This document shows, in pieces, positions 1 through 7,093 of a stretch of 26,271 nucleotides of DNA. Where the stretch lies: assembly GCA_910579435.1 (NCBI GenBank), contig CAJTVF010000038.1:1-26271 (forward strand), in the 5' to 3' direction. Positions within the stretch are counted from its first letter, which is position 1. Every line of letters starts with the position of its first letter. Under the pieces are notes generated by a model. The model saw only the letters and a list, made by a program, of their open reading frames with translations. It was not told where the DNA came from and did no database searches. Source of the stretch: an uncultured Oscillibacter sp. (lineage in GTDB: Bacteria > Bacillota > Clostridia > Oscillospirales > Oscillospiraceae). The translations under genes and the position numbers were made by a program.

Positions 1-86
1 CCGTCAGGATTCCTGCGATTTTCTTCCTTGTCAGCAGAAATTTCTGGCGCAAATCCGCATGCGTTGATTTAATCAGTGCTTCCTTA
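1..86. repeat. Palindromic TA-flanked repeat element, partial copy at window edge
   Basis: Bases 1-70 are an almost identical inverted copy of 5040-5110, with only a handful of mismatches. The copy ends in ATCAGTGCTTCCT followed by TA at 85-86, matching the terminal inverted repeat of the element at 4862-5189. Unlike that copy, it has no insertion between the terminal repeat and the AATCAACG block, so it serves as the empty-site reference. It runs off the left edge of the window and ends about 20 bases before the niaR ribosome binding site, so it may carry or disturb the niaR promoter. Confidence 0.85.
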
Positions 87-119
87 ACTTGGAAACTCAA
101 ATCGTTGGGAGGGACTTCT

Positions 120-638
120 ATGCGGGCCGAGGAACGGCGGCGGGCCATCCTGGAGCATTTGCGGCAGTCCAGCCGCCCCGTCAGCGCGGGGTTCTTGGCG
201 GAGCGCTTTTCCGTCAGCCGCCAGGCGGTGGTGGGGGACGTGGCCCTGCTCCGGGCCGCCGGGGCGGACATCTCCGCCACCCCCAGGGGCTACGTCATTC
301 TGAAAGCCAGTCAGGGCCTCGTCCGCCAGGTGGCCTGCCGCCACGACGGGCTGGGCATGGAGGCGGAGCTGAACGCCATGGTGGACCAGGGCTGCTCCGT
401 GCTGGACGTCATCGTGGAGCACCCGGTCTACGGCCAGCTCACCGGCTCCCTCCAGCTCTCCAGCCGGTACGACGTGAGCCTGTTTCTCGCCCGGTGCGCG
501 GAATCCGACGCCCGGCCCCTGTCGGACCTCACCGGGGGCGTTCACCTGCACACCCTCTCCTGCCCCGGCGAGGACGCCTTCCGCCGGGCGCGGGAGGCTC
601 TGGGCGCCCTGGGCGTTTTATGGGAGGGCGAGGAATGA
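120..638 (+). CDS. niaR: NiaR-type transcription repressor of NAD biosynthesis (HTH + 3H domain)
   Basis: The 172-residue product has the two-domain layout of the NiaR (YrxA) family. An N-terminal HTH_11 winged helix (about residues 3-55, with FSVSRQAVVGDVALLR as the recognition region) is followed by a 3H domain. The 3H histidines are visible in CRHDG, in VEHPVYGQL and in GGVHLHTL. Family members bind nicotinic acid and repress NAD synthesis or niacin uptake genes. I chose ATG 120 because GGGAGGG at 107-113 lies directly upstream; the earlier TTG at 105 overlaps that site. The stop overlaps the start of the MATE gene (ATGA at 635-638), so the two are translationally coupled. No nad or niacin transporter gene is in the window, so its targets lie elsewhere. 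Confidence 0.88.
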   Translation: MRAEERRRAILEHLRQSSRPVSAGFLAERFSVSRQAVVGDVALLRAAGADISATPRGYVILKASQGLVRQVACRHDGLGMEAELNAMVDQGCSVLDVIVEHPVYGQLTGSLQLSSRYDVSLFLARCAESDARPLSDLTGGVHLHTLSCPGEDAFRRAREALGALGVLWEGEE

Positions 639-2023
639 AGCAGAACAACAGCGGCATGCGGGACATGACGGCGGGCAGCCCCGCCGGGCACATCCTCTAT
701 TTCGCCCTGCCCCTGCTGGCGGGGAGCCTTCTCCAGCAGCTCTATAACATGGTGGACAGCTGGGTCGTCGGGCGCTACGTGGGCGACGGGGCCCTGGCCG
801 CCGTGGGGGTGGGCTTTCCGGTTTTGACCATGTTCGCCTCCCTCTTCATCGGCCTCTCCAGCGGCGGCACCGTGGTCATCGCCCAGTTCTTCGGCGCGGG
901 AAGGCTGGACCGGGTGCGGGACGCGGTGGACACCATCTATTCCGCCTTCCTGGCCTCTATCCTCCCCCTGACGGTTCTGGCCCTGCTGGCGGTGGGGCCC
1001 ATTCTCCGCCTGCTCCAGGTGGAGGAATCGGCCTATGGCGAGGCGTACCTTTATTTAATGGTGGTCTGCGCCGGCCTCATCGGCAGCATTGGCTACAATC
1101 TCAATTCCGGCATCCTGGGGGGCCTGGGGAACAGCCGGAGCACCCTGCTGTTCCTGGCGGCGGCCTCGGTGATGAACATCGTTCTGGACCTGGTGCTGGT
1201 GCTGGCCTTCGGCCTGGGGGTTCTGGGGGCGGCCCTGGGGACGATCATTGCCCAGGCGTTTTCCTGGCTCTTCGGCGTAGTCTATATCAACCGGCATTAC
1301 CCGGAAATCTCCCTCCGCCTCCTCCCCCGGAAATTCGACCGGGCCCTCTTCGGGCAGATCATGAGCATCGGCCTTCCGGCGGGAATCCAGATGTCCCTGG
1401 TGGCCCTGGGGGCCATGGTGGTGATGGGAAAAATCAATTCCTACGGCAAGGAGTTTACCGCCGGGTACAACGTGGGCTTCCGCCTGGACCAGCTGGCCTT
1501 CCTGCCCATTCAGAGCCTCTCCAGCGCCGTCATCTCCTTCGTGGGGCAGAACATCGGCGCGAAGCGGCTGGACCGGGCCCGGCAGGGCATCCGGGTGACG
1601 GCGGCCCTCTCCGCCGCCTGGGCGCTGCTGATGACGGCCCTCCTCATACCCCTCAGCGAGCCGCTGGTGGCCTTCTTCTCCCCCACCCCGTCGGTGATTC
1701 ACGCCGGGGCGGTGTACCTCCAGTGCATCATGCCCTTCTACTTCATGTTCGCCATCATGTTCTGCCTGAACAACGCCATGCGGGGCGCGGGGGACAGCGT
1801 GTTTCCCATGGTGGACGTGATTTTGTCCCTGATCCTGGTCCGGGTCCCGGCGGTGTACTGGCTGGCGGACCACTACGGGCCGGATTATATGTACTACGGC
1901 TGCGCCGTGGGCTGGACCGTGGGCCTGGCGCTGTCCCTGGTCTGGTACTTTTCCGGCCGGTGGAAGCGGCGCGGGAGCCTGGCGGACCGGGCGGGGCCCG
2001 AAATTTCCGGCCCGGAACTGTGA
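635..2023 (+). CDS. MATE family multidrug/metabolite exporter
   Basis: The 462-residue polytopic membrane protein has the usual MATE length and about 12 hydrophobic segments in two similar halves. The start MKQNNSGMRDMTAGSP is followed by FALPLLAGSLLQQLYNMVDS, a typical MATE first helix, and the second half has LPAGIQMSLVALGAMVV and NNAMRGAGDS. Family members use Na+ or H+ gradients to export cationic drugs or metabolites. The open frame continues far upstream, but ATG 635 is the credible start because it overlaps the niaR stop and follows GGGAGGGCGAGGA. The overlap suggests co-expression with niaR. Whether it moves a niacin-related compound is speculation; the subfamily and substrate cannot be read from sequence alone. 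Confidence 0.88.
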   Translation: MKQNNSGMRDMTAGSPAGHILYFALPLLAGSLLQQLYNMVDSWVVGRYVGDGALAAVGVGFPVLTMFASLFIGLSSGGTVVIAQFFGAGRLDRVRDAVDTIYSAFLASILPLTVLALLAVGPILRLLQVEESAYGEAYLYLMVVCAGLIGSIGYNLNSGILGGLGNSRSTLLFLAAASVMNIVLDLVLVLAFGLGVLGAALGTIIAQAFSWLFGVVYINRHYPEISLRLLPRKFDRALFGQIMSIGLPAGIQMSLVALGAMVVMGKINSYGKEFTAGYNVGFRLDQLAFLPIQSLSSAVISFVGQNIGAKRLDRARQGIRVTAALSAAWALLMTALLIPLSEPLVAFFSPTPSVIHAGAVYLQCIMPFYFMFAIMFCLNNAMRGAGDSVFPMVDVILSLILVRVPAVYWLADHYGPDYMYYGCAVGWTVGLALSLVWYFSGRWKRRGSLADRAGPEISGPEL

Positions 2024-2030
2024 AAGCCGC

Positions 2031-2059
2031 TTGTAATTTTCCGGCAAACTCAGTATAAT
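2031..2059 (+). promoter_or_regulatory. Sigma-A-type promoter for metG
   Basis: TTGTAA (2031-2036) and TATAAT (2054-2059) are separated by 17 bases, immediately after the MATE stop codon. The leader of about 60 bases to metG shows no T-box features such as a specifier stem or a T-box sequence. Confidence 0.75.
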
Positions 2060-2126
2060 AAACCAATTGAGCCCGTCACTACCGGCGCCCTTCCATTCGG
2101 GGCCGCCGCTTTAAAGGAGAAAGAGC

Positions 2127-4094
2127 ATGGAAAAGAAAAAGTTCTATATCACCACGCCCATCTACTACCCCTCGGACAAGCTCCACATCGGCCACACCTA
2201 CTGCACCGTGGCCACGGATACCCTGGCCCGCTACCACCGCCTGATCGGCGAGGACGTCATGTTCCTCACCGGCACCGACGAGCACGGCCAGAAAATCGAG
2301 GAGAAGGCCAAAGAGGCCGGCGTCACTCCCCAGGAATTTGTGGACCGCATTGTGGACGGCCCCCGGGGCGTGCGGGACCTGTGGAAGCTGATGAACATTT
2401 CCAACGACCGCTTCATCCGCACCACCGATGATTACCACGTAAAGTCCATTCAATATATTTTCCGCAAGATGCACGACAACGGCGACATCTACAAGGGAAC
2501 CTACAAGGGCAAATACTGCACCCCCTGCGAGTCCTTCTGGACCGAGAGCCAGCTCAAGGACGGCTGCTGCCCCGACTGCGGCCGCCCCGTCAAGGACGCG
2601 GAGGAGGAGGCCTATTTCTTCCGCCTGAGCAAGTACGCGGACAAAATCCGGGACCTGCTGGAAAACACCGATTTCCTGGAGCCCCGCTCCCGGGTCAACG
2701 AGATGGTTCGGAACTTCATCGACCCGGGCCTGGAGGACCTGTGCGTCTCCCGGACCAGCTTCTCCTGGGGCGTGCCCGTGGACTTCGACCCGGGCCACGT
2801 GGTCTACGTCTGGATCGACGCCCTCTCCAACTATATCACCGCCCTGGGCTACGGCAACGAGCAATACGGCGATTATGAAAAGGGCTGGTGGCCCGGCGTG
2901 AACATCGTGGGCAAGGAAATCGTCCGCTTCCACTCCATTATCTGGCCCGCCATGCTGATGAGCCTGGGCGAGCCGGTGCCCAAGAAGTGCTTCGGCCACG
3001 GCTGGCTCCTCCTGGACGGCGGCAAGATGAGCAAGTCCAAGGGCAACGTGGTGGACCCCTATATCCTGGCGGAGCAGTTCGGCGTGGACGCCCTGCGCTT
3101 CTTCCTCATGCGGACCTTCCCCTTCGGCTCCGACGGCAGCTTCTCCAACGAGCTGCTGATCCAGACCATCAACACCGACCTTGCCAACGACCTGGGCAAC
3201 CTGGTCAGCCGCACCACCGCCATGGTGGGCAAATACTTCGGCGGCAAGCTCCCGGCGGCCCGCCGCTATGAGAAGGAAAAGGACGATGAACTGGTGTCCA
3301 TGGCCCTGGGCCTCCGGGCAAAGTACGAGGACGCCATGAACCACTATGCGCCCCACAAGGCTTTGGACGAGGTGTTCAAGGTCATCCAGCGGGCCAACAA
3401 GTATATTGACGAGAATATGCCCTGGGCCCTGGCCAAGGATATGGAGGCCAACGGCCCCCGCCTGGCCAGCGTTCTCTACCACCTGCTGGAGGCCACCCGG
3501 ATCTGCGGCATTCTCCTGACCCCCTTCATGCCCGAGAGCATGGACAAGCTCTTTGCCCAGATCGGCGCGGAGGAGAACTGCCGCACCTGGCTCAGCGCGG
3601 CCATGTGGGCGGCCCTGGATGGGGACGTGTCCGTCACTAAGGGCGAGAACCTCTTCCCCCGGGTGGATATGGACAAGGCCCTGGGGGAGCTGGAGGCCGC
3701 CGTACAGGCCGCGAAGCAGGCGGAGTCCGGCGTGGAGCTGGAGCCCCAGCTGGAGGAGAAGGTGGACTTCGACACCTTCTGCAAGAGCGATTTCCGGGTG
3801 GTGAAGGTGAAGGCCTGCGAGGCGGTGAAGAAGAGCGAGAAGCTCCTCAAGTTCACCCTGGACGACGGCACCGGCGTGGACCGCCAGATTCTCTCCGGCA
3901 TCCACAAGTGGTATGAGCCGGAGACCTTAGTGGGCAAGACCCTGGTGGCCATCGTGAACCTGCCCCCCCGGAAGATGATGGGCCACGAGAGCAACGGCAT
4001 GCTGATCTCCGCCGTCCACAAGGAGAAGGGGGAGGAAGCCCTCCACCTCCTCATGGTAGACGACGCCATCCCCGCCGGAGCGAAGCTCTGTTAA
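2127..4094 (+). CDS. metG: Methionine--tRNA ligase with C-terminal tRNA-binding domain
   Basis: This 655-residue class I aminoacyl-tRNA synthetase charges tRNA-Met with methionine in the cytoplasm. The HIGH signature is in KLHIGHTYC (about residues 18-26) and the KMSKS loop is GGKMSKSKG (KMSKS at 300-304). Zinc-knuckle cysteines appear as CTPC and CCPDC around residues 130-150. The anticodon-binding helical region follows, and residues about 548-655 (DFDTFCKSDFRVVKV to the end) form the fused OB-fold tRNA-binding domain, as in full-length Bacillus-type MetRS. AAAGGAG lies 6 bases before the ATG. It appears monocistronic, with its own promoter at 2031-2059. Nothing is unusual in length or motifs. 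Confidence 0.97.
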   Translation: MEKKKFYITTPIYYPSDKLHIGHTYCTVATDTLARYHRLIGEDVMFLTGTDEHGQKIEEKAKEAGVTPQEFVDRIVDGPRGVRDLWKLMNISNDRFIRTTDDYHVKSIQYIFRKMHDNGDIYKGTYKGKYCTPCESFWTESQLKDGCCPDCGRPVKDAEEEAYFFRLSKYADKIRDLLENTDFLEPRSRVNEMVRNFIDPGLEDLCVSRTSFSWGVPVDFDPGHVVYVWIDALSNYITALGYGNEQYGDYEKGWWPGVNIVGKEIVRFHSIIWPAMLMSLGEPVPKKCFGHGWLLLDGGKMSKSKGNVVDPYILAEQFGVDALRFFLMRTFPFGSDGSFSNELLIQTINTDLANDLGNLVSRTTAMVGKYFGGKLPAARRYEKEKDDELVSMALGLRAKYEDAMNHYAPHKALDEVFKVIQRANKYIDENMPWALAKDMEANGPRLASVLYHLLEATRICGILLTPFMPESMDKLFAQIGAEENCRTWLSAAMWAALDGDVSVTKGENLFPRVDMDKALGELEAAVQAAKQAESGVELEPQLEEKVDFDTFCKSDFRVVKVKACEAVKKSEKLLKFTLDDGTGVDRQILSGIHKWYEPETLVGKTLVAIVNLPPRKMMGHESNGMLISAVHKEKGEEALHLLMVDDAIPAGAKLC

Positions 4095-4181
4095 GTGAAA
4101 GAAACGTAACCAAAAGAACTTTCGCGCACTCTGACACTCCGGCGCTTACCCAAGCCGAAGCGACGGCAGCGAAGCCGGGTA
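4095..4181 (+). repeat. Dispersed intergenic repeat, copy A
   Basis: The sequence directly after the metG stop begins TGAAAGAAA, then AAAAGAAC and TTC followed by GCGC, and ends with a CGGCAGCGAAGCC block. The same order of blocks occurs at 17331-17415 (TGAAAGAAA, AAAAAGAAC, TTC, GCGC, CGGCGGCAAAGCC) with diverged linkers. Two copies beside unrelated genes suggest a dispersed non-coding repeat family. No open reading frame is present. Confidence 0.5.
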
Positions 4182-4203
4182 TTTGATCAAAAAGCCGTAT
4201 ACT
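4182..4203 (+). promoter_or_regulatory. Candidate rubrerythrin promoter -10 with TTTGATCAAA palindrome
   Basis: TATACT at 4198-4203 can serve as a -10 element, which would start the transcript a few bases before the hairpin at 4216. No good -35 sits at the right distance. The perfect 10-base palindrome TTTGATCAAA (4182-4191) overlaps the place where an activator or repressor would bind. It recalls FNR half-sites but lacks their 4-base spacer. Assignment is tentative. Confidence 0.4.
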
Positions 4204-4215
4204 TTCCCAAATGCA

Positions 4216-4260
4216 GGAAATACTGCCTCCATACTTCAAAAGTAGGGAGGCAGTATTTTC
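4216..4260 (+). promoter_or_regulatory. Long hairpin sequestering the rubrerythrin Shine-Dalgarno
   Basis: Bases 4216-4230 pair with 4246-4260 over 15 positions, including one G-T wobble. Beyond one A/G mismatch (4231/4245), TACTT at 4232-4236 pairs with AAGTA at 4240-4244 around a CAA loop. The ribosome binding site AGGGAGG (4244-4250) lies inside the 3' arm, and the stem ends on the base before the ATG at 4261. Folded, it would hide the site; it also ends in TTTT (4256-4259), so a terminator or attenuator role is possible. Confidence 0.75.
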
Positions 4261-4875
4261 ATGTCCAAAAACCTCAAAGAGAGCGAGACCCTGAAAAACC
4301 TGATGCGGGCCTTTGCCGGAGAGAGCCAGGCCCGGAACCGCTACACCTTCGCCGCCAGCCTCTGCCAAAAGCAGCAGCTCCACGTTCTGGAGGCCATTTT
4401 CACCTTCACCGCCAACCAGGAGAAGGAGCACGCCGAGATTTTCTACAACCACATGAAGGAAGCGGCCGGGGAGACCGTCCACATCGACGGCGGCTACCCC
4501 GTGGACCTGACCAACGACGTGGCGAAGCTCCTCCGCATGGCCCAGCATAACGAATTTGAGGAGTTCGACCCCGTCTACCCCAGCTTCGCCCAGACCGCCC
4601 GGCAGGAGGGCTTCCCCCAGGTGGCCTCTTCCTTCGAGCAGATTTCCAAGATCGAGAAAACCCACGGCAACCGCTTCGCCCACTTCGCGGAGCTTATGGA
4701 ATCCGGCAGGCTCTTCGTCTCCGACGCGAAGTGCGGCTGGCTCTGCCTGAACTGCGGCCACATTCAGGAGGGCCTCCAGGCCCCCAAGTCCTGCCCCGTC
4801 TGCTCTCACGACCAGGGCTTCTTCATCCGCCTGGAGATGGCCCCCTACGGCGGGGAAATTCTAAGGAAGCACTGA
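4261..4875 (+). CDS. rbr: Rubrerythrin
   Basis: The 204-residue non-haem diiron protein reduces hydrogen peroxide in the cytoplasm of anaerobes. The N-terminal four-helix ferritin-like domain carries the diiron ligands in AGESQARNRY and NQEKEHAEIF, with matching glutamates in the second half (QISKIEKTHGNRF). The C-terminal rubredoxin-like domain has two CxxC pairs, CLNCGH and CPVCSH. Its start is fixed by AGGGAGG 10 bases upstream. Expression is probably controlled by the hairpin that covers this site. The last codons and stop (LRKH-stop, 4862-4875) lie inside the terminal repeat of the element at 4862-5189, so the native C-terminus may have been replaced. Confidence 0.93.
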   Translation: MSKNLKESETLKNLMRAFAGESQARNRYTFAASLCQKQQLHVLEAIFTFTANQEKEHAEIFYNHMKEAAGETVHIDGGYPVDLTNDVAKLLRMAQHNEFEEFDPVYPSFAQTARQEGFPQVASSFEQISKIEKTHGNRFAHFAELMESGRLFVSDAKCGWLCLNCGHIQEGLQAPKSCPVCSHDQGFFIRLEMAPYGGEILRKH

Positions 4876-5189
4876 TTAGGCCTTGTTTGAAAAATGGCAA
4901 AACGCCGTCTTGGGGCATCTTTTTCCGCCAGGACTGCGTTGATTGGACTTGAAATCCGTCAGGATTCCTGCGTCCAATCGCCTTGCCTGGCAAAAAAATC
5001 TGCCCCAATCCAGCATTCCGCCAATTTTCAAACAAGGCATAAATCAACGTGTGCAGATTTGCGCCAGAAATTTCTGCTGGCAAGGAAGAAAACCGCGGGA
5101 ATCCTGACGGATTTCAAGATTTTCTAACGCAGTCCAGCGGGAATTTATGGCGTGAAGCTGCGTGCGGGGATTTCATCAGTGGTTCCTTA
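4862..5189. mobile_element. Outer palindromic MITE-like element (TA-flanked)
   Basis: The left end TA-AGGAAGCACTGATTA (4862-4878) mirrors the right end, whose complement reads TTAAGGAACCACTGATGA (5172-5189). TA flanks both ends, as expected for TA-targeting IS630/mariner-type elements. The two arms stay partly complementary for about 70 bases, so the element can fold into one long hairpin. It encodes no protein. A partial second copy lies at 1-86, and a matching end at 25219-25234. Without the nested 161-base insertion it would be about 165 bases. The transposase presumably acts in trans from elsewhere in the genome. Confidence 0.8.
4879..5039. mobile_element. Inner palindromic element nested in the outer one
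   Basis: The 161-base segment begins GGCCTTGTTTGAAAAATGGC and ends with its near-complement GCCAATTTTCAAACAAGGC plus A. The arms remain complementary through GGGGCA/TGCCCC and GATTGGAC/GTCCAATC, giving an almost full-length hairpin. TA occurs on both sides (4877-4878 and 5040-5041). The uninserted copy at 1-86 reads GATTAAATCAACG in complement across this point, so one TA was duplicated on insertion. It has no coding capacity. Confidence 0.8.
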
Positions 5190-5296
5190 AAGGCGTGACC
5201 CGTCTCCGCCGGGTGTTTTTCGAGGGGCTTCCCGCCTGGCGGGGGCCCCTCCCGTCTTCCGGCGGGCAAACCCGGCGAAAAATCGCCCAATTCTTG

Positions 5297-5325
5297 TGGA
5301 CAATCCGCTCAACCTTTGGTATAGT
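5297..5325 (+). promoter_or_regulatory. Sigma-A-type promoter for the acetyltransferase gene
   Basis: TGGACA (5297-5302), a 17-base spacer and TATAGT (5320-5325) lie about 95 bases before the GNAT start. The 5190-5296 stretch upstream holds GC-rich inverted repeats (GGGGC and CCCGCC with their complements near 5224-5249) but no gene. The same TGGACA -35 is used upstream of the ZIP gene. Confidence 0.65.
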
Positions 5326-5420
5326 ATTAGCAACAGCACCGGCGGGCGGCGTCCGGATTCCGCCGCGTTTCCGTCCGGCGCGCAGGGGCGCGGTCCCAGC
5401 ACATTCCAGGGAGGAGCGGC

Positions 5421-6056
5421 ATGCTGAACATCCGAAACGAGACCCCGGCCGACTACCGGAGCGTAGAGGCGCTGACCCGGAGGGCCTTCTACAATCTCTA
5501 TGTCCCCGGCTGTCACGAGCACTACCTGGTCCACGTCATGCGGGGCCACCCGGACTTTGTGCCGGAGCTGGACTTCGTGCTGGAGCTGGACGGGGAGGTC
5601 GTGGGAAGTATCCTCTATACCCGCGCCACCCTCACGGGCAGAGCCGGGGAGCGGCGGGACGTCCTGACCTTCGGCCCCGTCTGCGTCGCGCCGGAGCATC
5701 AGCGGCGGGGCTATGGGAGGCTTCTGATGGAGCATTCCCTGGCAAGGGCGGCGGAGCTGGGCTGGGGCGCGGTGGTCATCTTCGGGTCCCCCGCCAATTA
5801 CGTGGCCCGGGGCTTCCGGTGCTGCAAGCGCTATCGGGTCCAAATGGAGGACGGAAGCTATCCCGCCGCCATGCTGGTCAGGGAGCTGAAGCCCCGCGCC
5901 CTGGACGGCGGCCCCTGGGTCTACCGGGACAGCCCCGTCATGCGCTTCGACCAGGAGGCCGCCCTCCGCTTTGACGAGGGCCTGCCCCCTATGGAGAAGC
6001 GCGTCCTCCCCTGTCAGGAGGAATTTTATATCCTCAGCAATTCCGTTCTGCGCTGA
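5421..6056 (+). CDS. GNAT family N-acetyltransferase
   Basis: The 211-residue protein transfers an acetyl group from acetyl-CoA to an unknown amine. The fold is recognisable from the N-terminal IRNETPADYRSVEALTRRAF, the central strand LDFVLELDGEVVGSILYTR, and the acetyl-CoA binding motif A in LTFGPVCVAPEHQRRGYGRLLMEH cut at QRRGYG (about residues 90-115). VIFGSPANYVARGF is the usual motif B of the YhbS-like (COG3153) subgroup. GGGAGGAG lies 5 bases before the ATG. The C-terminal extension of about 60 residues after the GNAT core is also seen in that subgroup. It probably forms a short operon with the Imm22-type gene 31 bases downstream. The substrate is not predictable. Confidence 0.9.
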   Translation: MLNIRNETPADYRSVEALTRRAFYNLYVPGCHEHYLVHVMRGHPDFVPELDFVLELDGEVVGSILYTRATLTGRAGERRDVLTFGPVCVAPEHQRRGYGRLLMEHSLARAAELGWGAVVIFGSPANYVARGFRCCKRYRVQMEDGSYPAAMLVRELKPRALDGGPWVYRDSPVMRFDQEAALRFDEGLPPMEKRVLPCQEEFYILSNSVLR

Positions 6057-6087
6057 CCCCACCAAATCACGACAAAGGAGAATCACC

Positions 6088-6477
6088 ATGGAAGAAGCAG
6101 GCATCGTCTCCATCTGGCTTGGCAATTTCGAGAGCAAGGAAGCCCTGGCGTTTTACGCCGAGAACCGCTTCAAGCGGAACGAGAACGGCGAGAAGGTCCC
6201 GTCCTTCACCCAGGACTTTTTTAACGGCGACCTCTGGCCCTTCGAGCCGGAGGTGTTCGACTACGAGTTCAACGCCGCCCCCTCCCAGGACCCCCTCGTG
6301 GTGGCGGCGCCTTTGGGCGAGGAGCTGTCCGCGGCCCTGGCGGAGATTTATTCCAAGGGCTTCGAGCAGCCCTATAACGCCGTGATTGCGGTCTACGACT
6401 ATCAGTTTGAGGGCAGCCGCCACGTCCCCGGCGCGCCGGCGCAGTTCGTGGGCTCCTTCTCCTACATAGAGCGCTGA
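6088..6477 (+). CDS. Immunity protein 22 (Imm22)-like protein
   Basis: The 129-residue acidic cytoplasmic protein begins with IVSIWLGNFESKEALAFY, the opening typical of the Imm22 family (W-x-G-x-F then a helix starting ESxE). FTQDFFNGDLWPFEPEVFDYEF follows, also typical. Imm22 proteins are listed as immunity partners of polymorphic toxins, but many occur alone. AAAGGAG at 6074-6080 sets the ATG 6088 start. No toxin gene with an export domain is next to it: the upstream neighbour is a GNAT enzyme and a terminator follows. It is therefore an orphan, and an immunity function here is only inferred from the family. The family call is from memory of the motif, not a search. Confidence 0.6.
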   Translation: MEEAGIVSIWLGNFESKEALAFYAENRFKRNENGEKVPSFTQDFFNGDLWPFEPEVFDYEFNAAPSQDPLVVAAPLGEELSAALAEIYSKGFEQPYNAVIAVYDYQFEGSRHVPGAPAQFVGSFSYIER

Positions 6478-6492
6478 ACAGCGGTTGGAAAG

Positions 6493-6521
6493 CCGTCCCG
6501 AAACCGGGGCGGTTTTTCTTT
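6493..6521 (+). terminator. Rho-independent terminator after the Imm22-like gene
   Basis: CCGTCCC (6493-6499) pairs with GGGGCGG (6506-6512) around GAAACC, followed by TTTTTCTTTTT. It separates the GNAT/Imm22 unit from the sigma factor promoter. Confidence 0.85.
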
Positions 6522-6543
6522 TTGAAAAATTTTTTCCGGCGGG

Positions 6544-6572
6544 TGAAAGGATTTCCCCTCCCCAATCGTATA
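6544..6572 (+). promoter_or_regulatory. Candidate ECF-type promoter (autoregulation)
   Basis: TGAAAG (6544-6549), a 17-base spacer and CGTATA (6567-6572) resemble the Bacillus ECF sigma consensus (TGAAAC with CGTA). They lie about 30 bases before the sigma factor start, where a self-controlled ECF promoter is expected. Confidence 0.55.
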
Positions 6573-6604
6573 CATACCGAGAGCGCTCCAAAGGAGTTGA
6601 TACC

Positions 6605-7093
6605 ATGAACATAAACCACCAGGCGGAGCGGCTGGCAAACGCCTACGCCGACGCGATTCTCCGCCTCAGCTATGCCTATCTGAAAAACACCTACGACGCC
6701 CAGGACGTCTGCCAGACGGTTTTCGTCAAGCTCCTCACGGAGCCCCGGGAATTTGAAAGCGCCGAGCACGAGCGGGCCTATGTCCTGCGCATGGCCGCCA
6801 ACGCCTGCAAGGACCTTTTGAAAAGCCCCTGGCGGAAGCGGACCTGCGGCCTGGAAACCGTGCTGGAGGTCCCCGCCCCGGAGGCGGGGGACGGCTCCGT
6901 CCTGGCGGCGGTGAACGAGCTGCCCGCCCACTACCGCACGGCGATCTACCTCTTTTACTACGAGGGCTACCAGGCGGCGGAGATCGGGAAGATTCTCGGC
7001 GTGCCCACCGCCACGGTTCACACCCGCCTGGCCCGGGGCCGGGCAAGGCTCAAGGATATCTTAGGAGGTATGGATTATGAGCGATCTGTTTGA
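6605..7093 (+). CDS. ECF-type RNA polymerase sigma factor
   Basis: The 162-residue protein is a minimal group IV sigma factor that directs RNA polymerase to stress-type promoters. Region 2 covers about residues 8-70, with LSYAYLKNTYDAQDVCQTVFVKLL holding the DAQD motif of region 2.2; region 4 covers about residues 105-155, with LPAHYRTAIYLFYYEGYQAAEIGKILG as its helix-turn-helix and TVHTRLARGRARLK as the recognition helix. The ATG at 6605 follows AAAGGAG at 6590-6596. The gene overlaps the next one by 17 bases, and AGGAGG for that gene lies inside its last codons. The downstream membrane protein is therefore likely its regulator. A candidate self-recognised promoter lies at 6544-6572. Confidence 0.93.
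   Translation: MNINHQAERLANAYADAILRLSYAYLKNTYDAQDVCQTVFVKLLTEPREFESAEHERAYVLRMAANACKDLLKSPWRKRTCGLETVLEVPAPEAGDGSVLAAVNELPAHYRTAIYLFYYEGYQAAEIGKILGVPTATVHTRLARGRARLKDILGGMDYERSV

Noticed and set aside
2024..2126. T-box riboswitch upstream of metG
   Set aside because: Only about 60 bases follow the promoter, with no T-box sequence or specifier stem.
2079..3905. 608-codon frame antisense to metG
   Set aside because: Composition is typical of a shadow frame; metG in the other strand is unambiguous.
5162..5974. 270-codon frame overlapping the GNAT gene
   Set aside because: The GNAT frame has all family motifs and a good ribosome binding site; this one starts within the repeat element and is Arg/Pro/Gly-rich.
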